Shown in pieces: positions 19,663 through 31,400 of a stretch of 64,000 nt of DNA. The stretch lies in assembly GCA_045657465.1 (NCBI GenBank), contig JAZOTD010000014.1:1-64000 (forward strand). Direction: 5' to 3'. Under the pieces are notes generated by a model. That model did no database searches. It was not told the DNA's origin and saw only the letters and a program-made list of their open reading frames with translations. The DNA comes from RGIG1681 sp045657465. GTDB lineage: Bacteria > Bacillota > Clostridia > Christensenellales > UBA1242. A program made the position numbers and the translations under genes. Position 1 is the stretch's first letter, and every line of letters begins with the position of its first letter.

Positions 19663-22347
19663 TTATTTTAGATCGTCTCTAAGTTTTTCAAATAGGTTTC
19701 TAATTCTATCGTTCACCAAGACGTCTACGTTTGTTCTTGAATAAGGACTTGTCATTAAGAAACAACGTCCTCTAGGGTTTGTAACAATTGTGTCTTGTTC
19801 TTTTTCATTAATCTTACCTGCTTTTTCATAAAGAATAACAAGGTCGTTCATATCTTGAGGAGCAAGCGCAAAGATCATTGAATATTGACAAGCATTGATA
19901 ATCGCCGTTGATTTTCTAGCAATTTCAGGCGAACCAGTAAAGTCTTTAATGTTTTGTGTAATAACGATTTGTGAACCAGCGTATTTTCTAATACGTTTAG
20001 CCATCTGCTGCATGAAGTCAAGAGCAACGGTTTGTTTTGGATCGATAAATACGTGGGCTTCGTCGATAACTACGATAATTTTTCTGTTTGTATGATATTT
20101 AGCGTTATAGTCTTTGTTGTTAATAACTTCGTTGTTGAGCCATCTCATGATAAGAAGCATTTGCGCGTTTGCAACCGCACCCGCGTTGTTAGCAAGAAGT
20201 GACTGGAAGTTAAATACAATAAAGTTTTCTGCTGAAGAAATAGTTGAAGGACCATTCCAAAGCTGAGCGTTACGTCCGCCTTCAGCAAACTTGTTAAGAT
20301 AAATTTTCAAAATCTTATAGTTGTTTCTGTTATAGTCGTCAGTAGCGTTGTCATATTTTTCACAAATATAGTTGTAAAGGTCTTGCATGATTGGAAATTG
20401 TTCTGGTTTTACATTTTCAATTTGTGTTGTGTTTGTGATACCAAACTTTGTATAAAGCTCTTTAAGCGCTTCATTCAAAAGTTCCATACCGTCCATGGTG
20501 ATACCTTCCAAAATCATTCCAAAGAATGTTTCCAAGAACTGCATGTGCATCGCAAGTGCAACGTTTCCACCACCGCTATCTTCATCGTCTTGGCTCGCGT
20601 TTGGTTGAAGTGGATTAATTCTACCCTCTCTCGCAGAACCTACGTCAATAACCTTTCCATACATATTTCTTGCGATAATGTCATATTCTTTTTCAGGGTC
20701 CAAAATAAAAATTTTACTGTTTTCAGCAGCAAGGTTTGCAAGGATTGATTTGGTACAGAATGATTTTCCGCAACCAGATTTTCCCATGATAACCATGTTT
20801 GAGTTAATTCTTTCTTTGTCTCTTTGGAAGAAATCTAGGAACACCGGTTCACTATTCATACCAACATAGAAACCTTTTGGATCTTGAATCGCGTCTGATA
20901 CAAATGGGAAAATACCTGCAAGTGATGAAGAGTTGATACCTCTTTCAAAACGTTTAACAGTCATACGTCTTGAAACGTTACAGTTTGTAAATGCTTCTTT
21001 TTGTTTACCAAAAAGGTCATAAACTCTAAAGCCTGAACGCATAACTTGTGTTTTAAACGCTTTCTTTTGTTCTTGTTCAACCATCATGTAGATATTTGTG
21101 TCAAGCAACACTTCTGAACCTTGTTTAATATAACCCAAAAGTTCTGTAAGTGTTTGAAGGTGTGTTTGGTTTTCCATAACTGATGAAGCTTTTGAACTTC
21201 CTTCAGATGCAGAAATACGCATGTTCATGATAGCTTTATCAAGACGTTTTTCAGATTCTGCTTGGTCAACTGGTTTAAACTTAACACAAATTCTTGCACC
21301 TGGTATTGAGAAGAATGCTCTTCCCCAAGCGTTTGGAACCGCAAGCGGATAATCTGAAAGTGCATAACATGTAAATGGCTTGTCATCAATTGCAACTTTG
21401 TTTAAACCAAATGTTACTTTGTCAGGACAAACCCAATCAAGCAAATCTTTAGGGTCAATATTTTTAACTTCTCTTTCGTCGAAGTTTGTTGCATAGAAGC
21501 TCTTTAAGAAAACGGCTGTGTCTTTTCGGTCAAGAATCTTACATTCCATTGCACCGCCAGAGCCACTTTCAATAGTGCTTGATGCAAAGTTTACTACTTG
21601 AAGCAAACTTTTAATATTTGTTGAGAAGAATGTTAAATAAATGTGGTCTTTATAAACTGGAAACTCACTATCAACGTTCATTTGTTCAAGGTTTTGAATT
21701 CTTGACTCTGCAATTTCAAGTCTTGGACGTGCTTCGTTGATGTTTGTTGAACCATTTCTAACAGACTCTAAAATGTCTTCTCTTTTTTTACATTCATTGT
21801 CGATGTATTTGTCAAAAACCATTGGTCTAGCAAATTTATAAATTGCACCAAGATCTTCTGGAGCAATTGTTTTAAATGAGCTTTCTAGAGTGTCAATATA
21901 TGAGTTTTGTCTTGACTCTGCAAGCATATAAAACTGAATGCTGTTAACTTCAATTGCTGCACCAAAATATTCTTTGTAGTCAATTACACCGATTTTATGT
22001 TTTTCATCATAGTCTTGTTCTAAGATACCAACATATGGCATAAGATTTTTTGCGTTCTTTTTTGAAGCACCACGCATCTTTTTGTATGTGTTGATACCAA
22101 AGAAATGTTTAAACAAATCACCGACCTGTTTATACAATCTAACCCCTGGTTCAAAACTCATAAATAGCACTGCAGTAATAAATAGTGTGACACCACTAAT
22201 TACAAGTTTGAGGATAGTAGAAAATCCACTTGTCCAAGCAAGTGCTAAGAATATAAGTGCAAATAAAACTACAAAAATATCCGAAAAATTTAGCCCTTTA
22301 AAAAACTGAATTTTTACCTTCGTGGATTTTGGAATCATTCTTGCCAT
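19663..22347 (-). CDS. virB4: VirB3-VirB4 (PrgI-TraE type) fusion ATPase of the T4SS
   Basis: Energises pilus or channel assembly at the inner face of the membrane. 894 residues. Residues 1 to about 90 carry two hydrophobic helices and the MIPKSTKVK... start typical of PrgI/VirB3 proteins, fused to a VirB4/TraE ATPase. Walker A is MGKSGCGKSF near 518-527. Walker B is IIVVIDEAHVF near 755-765. QIVITQNIKDF and NPRGRCFLMTSPYS near the C-terminus are typical of the family. Start at 22347 with AAGGAG upstream. It lies between the two giant VirB6-like genes, 23 bases before the second. Length and motifs are complete, so the enzyme is probably active. Confidence 0.92.
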   Translation of the reverse strand: MARMIPKSTKVKIQFFKGLNFSDIFVVLFALIFLALAWTSGFSTILKLVISGVTLFITAVLFMSFEPGVRLYKQVGDLFKHFFGINTYKKMRGASKKNAKNLMPYVGILEQDYDEKHKIGVIDYKEYFGAAIEVNSIQFYMLAESRQNSYIDTLESSFKTIAPEDLGAIYKFARPMVFDKYIDNECKKREDILESVRNGSTNINEARPRLEIAESRIQNLEQMNVDSEFPVYKDHIYLTFFSTNIKSLLQVVNFASSTIESGSGGAMECKILDRKDTAVFLKSFYATNFDEREVKNIDPKDLLDWVCPDKVTFGLNKVAIDDKPFTCYALSDYPLAVPNAWGRAFFSIPGARICVKFKPVDQAESEKRLDKAIMNMRISASEGSSKASSVMENQTHLQTLTELLGYIKQGSEVLLDTNIYMMVEQEQKKAFKTQVMRSGFRVYDLFGKQKEAFTNCNVSRRMTVKRFERGINSSSLAGIFPFVSDAIQDPKGFYVGMNSEPVFLDFFQRDKERINSNMVIMGKSGCGKSFCTKSILANLAAENSKIFILDPEKEYDIIARNMYGKVIDVGSAREGRINPLQPNASQDDEDSGGGNVALAMHMQFLETFFGMILEGITMDGMELLNEALKELYTKFGITNTTQIENVKPEQFPIMQDLYNYICEKYDNATDDYNRNNYKILKIYLNKFAEGGRNAQLWNGPSTISSAENFIVFNFQSLLANNAGAVANAQMLLIMRWLNNEVINNKDYNAKYHTNRKIIVVIDEAHVFIDPKQTVALDFMQQMAKRIRKYAGSQIVITQNIKDFTGSPEIARKSTAIINACQYSMIFALAPQDMNDLVILYEKAGKINEKEQDTIVTNPRGRCFLMTSPYSRTNVDVLVNDRIRNLFEKLRDDLK

Positions 22348-22401
22348 ATTATGAAATTCTCCTTATTTATAGTATATAATAATCTATAAAAACAAGCAAA
22401 T

Positions 22402-22446
22402 ACAATAAAGGACTTTTGCCACAAAAAGTGGCAAAAGTTTTATTGT
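22402..22446. other. Hairpin between the giant VirB6-like gene and virB4
   Basis: An 11-bp perfect stem (ACTTTTGCCAC at 22412-22422, GTGGCAAAAGT at 22428-22438) extends through a mismatch into CAATAAA/TTTATTG. In the operon direction (minus) it is followed by CCTTTATTG rather than a T run, so it is a poor terminator there. The plus strand has a long T run instead. It may be a processing or stability element, a partial terminator that lowers virB4 expression, or a stop for antisense transcripts. Confidence 0.5.
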
Positions 22447-22458
22447 TTTTTTAATTTT

Positions 22459-25400
22459 TTATTTTTTTGGTTTAACACTGCTTTGCGCTGTAACTTTTTT
22501 AGAAATACCAGAAAGTTGAATGCCTGTTGTGCTCAAATCTTTCTTGAGTTGATTTTCAGAAGCTTTACTTCTTTCTATTTCGCTCGTGAGTTTTTTAATC
22601 ACTTCTGCATTAGCTGATTTATTTTCTGCTTCAAGTTCTTTAATCCTTCCTTTTATATATTCTTGGAAGTTTTTGACTGAACCAACAACCCTACCAAAGT
22701 CGTTAGACAACTTATCAAGTTGTTGTTTAGTGTATCTATCAATTGTTTGAACATCCTTATAAAGGTCTGTTTTACACATGTTTTGAAGTTGAGTTCTATG
22801 CCTAAGAATAAATCTAGAAGCAGCCAAGTTCATTGCTCTTTCTTGTGGACTACCTTCTCTAACTGGTTGGAGAGGCATTCCTGGTTCAGGTCTATACATA
22901 ACGTTGTAATCTTTAAACGCGCTTTGACCATTTCCTCTTGTAATACCAAGTCCTTTTCTAACATCACCAGCATGAACATTTTGTGATACTTCATTAACAA
23001 TATCTTTCTTCTTCTTTGTTACAACTTCAAGTTCTTCTTGGTATTGTTTCATGAACTTAACATAATTACCCATCTCTTTCTCAAGTTTAACTTTATCACT
23101 TGGAGATGCTGTTTCTTGTTTCGTTCTCGCTTCTTGGAATGCTTTGCTACATTTTGTAATATTCTTAACAATTCTTTCCTGTTCTGCAGTGTATTGCTTA
23201 TATTCAATAGCTTTTTCTTTAGGAAGTTTCTTGATAAATTCCTTAGTTTCTTTATCTTCTTTAGTTCTCTTAACAGCAACACCATTAAGTTTTAAGTATA
23301 CATCATTATCATAACCGAAGAAATTATTCTTTTTAATAACATTTTCTGCTTTATTGTGTCCAATCTCAAGTTTCTTTTGAACGAATTCATATTTCTTGCC
23401 GTCGTCCATCTTGTGGAAATCTTGTTTTCCTTTTTCAGTCATACCTTCAAAGAGTTTGGCTCTCATCGCAGTAGAAAGACCTGCAAATGCGTCATCAAAT
23501 GACTTCTTGTTTTGTTTGCTGCTAGACATATGCTTCATTGCATCGCTATAATCTTCAAGTGTGTTATGTTGAAGTGCTCTTTCACGTTTTCCTGCCGCAC
23601 TACGCAAAGTTTCACCAACATATGGTCTAGCATTTGCTGGAATATATTTAGATTTATACATCATTCGTTTTTCTGCTTTGTTAAGTTCTGCTTCGAAGTG
23701 TTTCATAACTTCACGCATTTGAATTGAAGCTGATTTCTTGTCAAGATTTGCATTTAAACCTTTTTGACTATAAATCTTATCAAGGGCTTTTGATTGAGCT
23801 GAATTTTCACCAAACATAGCCTTAAATTGAGCTTTATATTCACGCGCACTTCCCTTAAATTGTCTATTGAATTCAGCAACTGCATTAAAGTTATTTTGCG
23901 CTTGTCCATAGTTTTGTTGAATCTTGGTTATTTTTGCCTCACCAGAACGAGCCTTCTTTCCTGTTTTAGAAACAACAGATTCTTGTTCGTTAAACTTTTT
24001 AGCTCTATATCTAATTTCAGTTTCACGAATACCATGAGAAACACTGTATGATTCATCTTTGCTGTCATTTGCAACTTTCTTTGCTGCAACTTGTTTCTTT
24101 TTAAGAAGTTTTGCTTGCATAGCTTGTTCTCTAAATTTAGCAAAGTCTGATTGTTGATCTGTTGTTAAGTTAGCATAATCAACCTTCTTGCCATATTTCT
24201 TGGTCATTTCAGCTTTTGCTTGCTTATCAACACTTGCAGCTTTGACACCATAGTTTTTAGCTGTTGCTTCAAATGATTGTTGATTGAGCATTGTTGAAGA
24301 TGTTCTCATCGCAGCTGTTGCCTTGAACTTGGTCAAGTTGTTTTCAGCTGTTTGATAATCATCCATGTGTTGTTTTTGTACTATAGCTTTTTCACTGTCG
24401 TCATCTTTTTGTCTTTTGCCAGTAAGCACATTAAATCCACTGTGAGCATCCAAACCATTCTTAGTTATAACATTAAGAACATCAGCACTCTTAACTTTTC
24501 CAACTTTTCCGTTCTTCTTATAAAGTTTGGTGAAATCACCAACCTTGAACGCCATTTCTTTGTTCTTGCTTTGTTGATCAAGATATGTTTCTAATTCATC
24601 ATTGCTCATACTCTCAGTGTCTGCACGGCCAATATATTGTTTTTCAAGTTTCGCAACTTCAGCTTTTCTTTGTTCTACAGACATGTTTGCATATTCACCT
24701 TTCTTGCCTTTAATATCTGCAACCTTTTTATCAATAAACTTGTTCCAGTTGTCATAAGCCGCAGACTTGCCTGGAAGTTTCTTTTTTGATGAAAGCAATA
24801 CGTTTCCTGTTTCTTTTCCACCAGAGGCTGCATAGGTTGAAAGCCATTGATCGAGATTCTTGATTGCTGTCTTATCTGATTTTCCACCAGTAGCATATGC
24901 ATTTTGATCAAACAATGCATTACGTTCAGTTTCAGAAATGTTTGCGTTGTTTGGATTCAAGCTTGCTGTAAGTTTTCCATACATTGAATTCTTAAATTGT
25001 TCATTAGAATTTAAGAGTTCATTCATTGCTGCCTTATAATTTTCAGCATTATTTTCTCGTGTGCCAAGTTGTTTAACAACCATAGCATCAAGAGATTTAG
25101 AAGATTTCGCAATATCCGCATATTTTGCGTTCTTTGTGTTTTCATCCATAGTTCTTGTCACATCTGCAGCCGCATAAGTGATAAGGGTTTCTTTGTAATC
25201 TTCATGAGTATTCAATGTTTCAATTGTTGCTTGAGCCTTAAGTTTAGCTTGCATTGCTTCATTGCCTTCAGCCTTCTTGCCAGCCTTTGCAAGCAATTGT
25301 TTAAATCTCTCATCGATTTCTTTGTCAATTTGTCCTTTATTAAACAAGTTTGTATTGTTGTATGCATTAACCAAAATTTCAGAGTTGTTGCCACCTCTTG

Positions 25401-28400
25401 TCATTTGTTGTAACAAGTTTCTAGTAAAGTCATATTGTGCTTTTTCTTGCGTTCCCATTGTAGCTGGGTTAACTGCAGGTGCAAGGTCTTTTGAATTCTT
25501 CTGAAGAATACTTGCCTTAACTGCGTTAATTCCCGCAACTTCATCACCATAGTTTTCGCGTTTTGCTTCATTGTTAAGTTCAGTAAATTGTGATGTTGAC
25601 ATTTGACTAATAATTTGTCTGTCAAGTTTTTCAATATCAGTTTCTTTTGTAACTTTAATATTGTCCAATGCTGCATTAGCTTCAGCTTCAACCATTATTA
25701 ACCTTGCTGGATTAATTGACGATTTAAAGTTGGTAGTTAAATAACTATTTCTGGTCATTGAATCAACTTCATCAAGTTCTTTTCCGTGATTTTCTTGTCT
25801 AAATCGTTTTTTAGCTTGATGATAAATAATTGGGTCTGACATAATGTGTTTCGCATAAATATCATTCTTAACAGCCATTCCAGACGCAAGACGTTGTTTA
25901 TTTAACAAATTAACAGCACTGTTTCCAGCCATATAAACTTGAGCTTGCAACAACACATCTCCGTCAATTGCTGCTTCGATATCTTTCATACTTGATTTAT
26001 CATCAATACCTTCAACTTTACCTTTAACAACTTTAATTGCTTCTTGTCTTCGAATTTCTGCTTCTTCATCAGAATCAACCAAATTAATTTTGCCAGCATA
26101 AGCGTTTGCAAATGCAGATGCTGTTGCTTGATTTGCTGAGTTTTCAGCAATTTCTTTTTGGATTTGTTCTTGACTTACAAGATGTCCTTGACTTTCAACA
26201 AGTTTGGTTGCATCTCTTTCACTAGCAGCTTCCTTTTCAACTGCTGAAGCAATAGATTTTGTTGTTCCACCGCTTAAACGTTGTTGAACATCAAAGTATG
26301 AAAGCTTGTTTGCATCAATACCAAGTTTTGCTGTTTGAGCTTGAAGTTTAGCACGATCTTCTGCTGAAATACCAAGCATACCTTTGCTTGCAGTAGCATG
26401 AAGCATAGATGAATAGGCTTCAGAATCCATATTATCTTTAAGTGCACCAAGTGCTGCGTTTTGAGCACCTGAATCAAGTTTTGCAATAGCAGCGAGTTTA
26501 GCATTATCATCTAAACCTTCCAACTTCTTAGCATCTGTTGTAGAAAGTGCACCAACCATCTTGCCAACCAAGTATGACTTGTTGTCAACATCAGTTGAGG
26601 CAAGTGCATTGATCATTGCGTTTGCTTCATTTTCTTGCACTGCTTTGATTGACATACGCTTTTCAGCAGCAGCAAGGTCTTCACGAATCACGCCAGCTCT
26701 AATAGCTTGAACGTTTTCTGTTTGATCTTGTTGTGTTTCTTTTGAAGCCATATCCCATGCAGTAATAGTAAGTTTTCCAGCTTGAGCTTGACTTCTCATT
26801 GTGTTTGCAAGTTCAGGTGCAAATGCTTTTGTGTCCATGGTGTTAATCATGTTTGCACCATCAGCATGTCTAAGTCTTGAAATTTGATCAATAACTCTTT
26901 CGTGTGTAGCTGGATCTTTAAGTTGTTCTTCATCAAAGATACCAAAGTCACGTTTGAATTGTTCAAATTGTTTAGGATTTTTGTCTTTGTTTCCAACGAT
27001 GTGTGCAAGCATAGCTTCTGCAACAACACCGTCGTATTTTTTGTTAGATGAAACCATTGAAACGATGTTTTCATCTTGCAAACTTGTAATGTCTCCACTT
27101 GCAACTTTTGAATAATCAACACCCAAAGCTGCGTTAAGTGAAAGAACTGTTGCAATTCTCTTTTGGTTGCCAGTGCTTGAAATGGCTTTGTTAATTGATT
27201 CAGCACTTACTTGATCACTGGTCATAATTTCTTCAAATGCTTTGTTTGTTGCATCAACACTAGCAACACCTGTTTGAACGCCACCTTTTGAAACTGCAAA
27301 TGAGATGTTACCCTTTTCGTCAACAGCTCCAGCAACGTCATAATCTTTAAGCATTTGTTTCTTTGTTTCTTCATCAGCTGCCTCATAAGCCTTTCTTCTA
27401 ACTGCATTGAATGAAGAAACAATCAAAGCTTCTTTTGTTTGCTCGCTAAGCTGAGCATTTTGAATGCCACCAAGCTGAGCATTAATAGCTTTCAATCCAA
27501 CAGCTCTACCAACATTGGTTGCTGATTGGTTTCTAATTACGTTAGCAAATGCAACAAACTTATCCGCACGTGATGTTGCATTTACCGCATCGGCATTGTA
27601 TGCACGTTTTGCAACGTCAGCATCTCTGCCATTAACTTCATATCTAGGACCATTTGCCCCTGCAACTGAGTTCAATCTAGCAGCAGACGCTGAAGTTGAA
27701 GAACCAGCTGTTTCTTTTACTTGTGGAGTTGTAACATTAGTTGTTACACCACCAGCATTAGTTCCTGCTGTAGGCTTTGTTTGAGTTCTAGTGCTTGTTG
27801 GAACAGCTGTCGCTTTATAGTCTGTAGGTCTTCCACCGTTTTTAAGTTCAGCCAAACCAATCGCAACTCCAGATTTTTGATCTCTAAGAACATGGCTTGG
27901 CATGTTTTCAGCGTTTTTATATGCAGTATCAACATCATTTAAAATCGCAACTGAAGTTTTGGCTTGACTGAGACTCATTACGCCCCTGTCTTTATATTTT
28001 TCTGCGAGTTTTACACCGTCCTTGTCAACAGCATTATCATCTACCGCAAAAGCAAATGCCCCAGTATTTGTTTGAACTCTCTTAACTTGGTCAGCACCAA
28101 TCGCTCCACTGGCAACAAGCCCATGAATGGTTCGTGTAGATTCAAATAATTGATCTCTTGAATTGTTTAAATATTCTTGTGTCTTGCCAAAATCTTTCTT
28201 GTCTAACAGCTCTTGAGCAGAGACATAACCTTCAGCTAAATCACTAGCATCAGCCTTTATTCCACTTCCATCATCGCTATAATTGAGACCAGAACTCTTT
28301 GTTATATTGCTATACTGTCCGCCAACGCTTGCTTCATACTCGAACATTTTGCCTAATGCATGTTGATATGACTGTTCGCTTGATTCATAATGTCTCAAAT

Positions 28401-31400
28401 CTTCATTTGCCTGTTGCAAACTAGCTGCTTTGTAGCCTGTAGGGTCACCATTTTTAGCTATATCTTGTTCAATTTCTTGAACTCTGCCTCTAGCTATATC
28501 CGCACGACCTCTAGCACCTTCAACATCATAATTTACAACATTATCAAGATTCTTCAAATAGCTACCATATGATGAATCATTCCACCAGTTTTGATTTGTA
28601 TCTTGACTCTCTAACGCTTTACCAAATATATCCTCTTTAATAACTCCTGAACCAGCCATTTCAAAATGACCATTCCAATTTTTATTTGATTCTGCAGCAT
28701 TTTGCATGATTGCTTGAACTCTAGCATCATTTGCTAGTGCAAATCCGCTTTCATTAGCTTTAGCATCTCCCCAACCATTGTTTATATTAAATGTTGGTGA
28801 ATTTGAAGCACCACCTGTAGCACCACCTGTAGCACCACCTGGAACCGTTTGATTTCCAATAACTTGTGGTTTCACTCCTGAAAGTCTATGTGTAACTGTG
28901 GTTGATGTTGAACCGCCAGTTGCAGCAAGATCAGTTCCAGTAATGCCTCCTACGTTAGAAGTTAATTTCAATGCATCTGCATTTTCTGCCTTCTCTCCAT
29001 TCAACCTTGCACTAGTTTCAGCAACGGCATTGTTATTTGATTTAAGTCTTGCAAGACCTGCATTGTTTTCCCTAAGCTGATCATTTTCAGCACCATAATT
29101 GTTATAGTCTTCTAAATCTTTTCTTAACAATGATTCCTTAACAACACCAATGCCACCATAAGTAGTATCCTTTCCATACTTCTTTCTAAATTCATCGAGT
29201 GCACCCGTATTTGAACCATCTTTTCCAACGATTCTATTTCCGTCTTTATCAACAGCGCCATCTTTAAGTGTCGCAATTTGTTGACCGTCAAAATCCACAT
29301 AAGCAACTTGGCTTTCATCAATTCCACCTTGTTCAAGTGCCGCTCTAACGAGTTCATCTCCACCAAGTGCAACGTTCATAAGGGCTGTTCTATGTGAATT
29401 ATTCTCAGCAATTTTAACATTGTTTGCTGCTTCTTGCACTTCAATTGCATTTGAAGCACCCGCCATAGCAGTTTTACTTTCTTCAAGGGCTTTTAGTTGA
29501 GTTTCTTCTCTAGAAATAATACTTTGATGTCCATCATATCTTTGAATTTCTTTTGCCGCAACAGAACTTTTAATGTAAGCGCCTTCATTTTCACCTACAC
29601 CTGCAAGTTCTCTTGCTTTATCATTTGCATCAGTTCCTGCATCAGTCAACCTTCCATTATCATCGATTAATTTTACACCATTTTTATTAACGGCACCATT
29701 TTTAAGCGATGCAATTTGTTGACCATTAAATGTGTGGTATTCAATTTGACTTTCATCAACTTCACCACTTTTAAGCATTGCTTCAACAACTTTATTTCCG
29801 TTTTCAAAGTTCTTTTCAATTTTGCCATTAGTAGACTTATATCTATCTATAGTCTTGCTAGTTTCATCCATTTCTTTGTTCAAATAATCAATATTTGATT
29901 CTTTTGAACCAACAGTTCCAAGAAGCTCTTTGTCACCCTCACTAAGTTCTGCATTTGGATCTGCAACAGCATTTTCATTTGCAGTTTCAAGTGCAGTGTT
30001 TTCATTTTTAAGTTCTACAATGTCTTCTTTTCTAGCATCAACAGTTTCTTTTGCCACTTTAACATCTGCAGCACTCATAACTCCAAGTTTTTCAGCTTCT
30101 GCGGCATCAGTAACAGCGTTAACAGACTTGCCACCGCTCCAATCCGCTTGAACAACCTTGCTTCCATCAAGTTCGCCACTTGCAACCAACTGGTCAATCT
30201 TATCTGAACTGTCAAAGACCTCTTTGCCTTTTGCGGCAATTTCTTCTTCGCCAACTTTGATAAGCTCATTGTTTTCAGCAATTGCAGCATTGTTTGCTTC
30301 AACCTCTTTATTATCTGTTTCAGCAACCGTGTCGCTTGCATCACCTAGCACTTTCAAGTTTTCTTCTTCATATTTCTTGTTTTCAGCTAAACGAGCTTCA
30401 TTATCTTTTTGAAGTGTAGCATTTTGTTCTTCCATCTGAACATTTTCAGCTTCAAGTGTTGTGTTCTGATCACCAAGTTGTGTGTTTTCACCTTCAAGTG
30501 TTGTGTTTTGTTGTGTTCTTTGAGCAGTATCTTCTTCAAAGGCTTGATTTTCTTCTTTTAAATCACCAATTTCAGCTTTCTTTGCATCAATTTTTACTTG
30601 ATTTGCCGCAATCTTATCAGCATCTGCTTCAGGATCAAGTCCGGCATTTGCCGCTTCTAATTGTTTAATTTCATCTTCTTTCTTTGAAATCTTGGTTTCG
30701 TTTGAAGCGATTTCTTTGTTATTTTTAGCAATTTCTTTATCATTCTCGGCAATAGTGGCATCGTTTTCTTCCATCTTGCCTTTATTTGCTTCTATTGTGC
30801 CATTATTTTCATCAATCTTTGCATTGTTTGCATCAATTGTTGATTTATTTTCATCAATCTTTGCATTATTTGCATCAATTGTTGATTTGTTTTCATCAAT
30901 TTTCGCATTATTAGCATCAATTGTGCCATTATTTTCATCAATCTTTGCGTTATTAGCATCAATTTTTGCATTATTATCAGCAAGTGTTTGATCTGCTTTT
31001 TCTGTATTTTCAGCATTTTGTGCAGTTGCTGCAGTGTTAGCATTTTCTGCGTTATTAGCTTTTGGTGCATTATCTGCGTTTTCTGCATTATTAGCTTTTG
31101 GTGCATTATCTGCATTTTCTACATTATTAGCTTTTGGTGCATTTTCTGTGTTATTAGCTGCATTTCCAGAGACATCATTAGTATCTGCTGCTGCGGATAC
31201 TGTTGTGTCAACAGTTCCACCATTTGCTGCAACAATACCCGTTCCCATATTCAAACGATTCGACAATCGTTTGTCAAGATGATCTGCTTTGCTTTGTCCA
31301 AAGGCATCTGGATGATTATGTAAGAAATTAGTAATTTCTTGATCAGATGATTCTGCACTAATACCATATTGCGCTGCAATAAATGCCATACCACTTTGAT

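Noticed and set aside
30790..31161. Regular short repeats that might suggest a CRISPR array
   Set aside because: The repeats are 36 and 42 bases, contiguous without unique spacers, and in frame within a coding region where they encode repeated peptides. No cas genes nearby.
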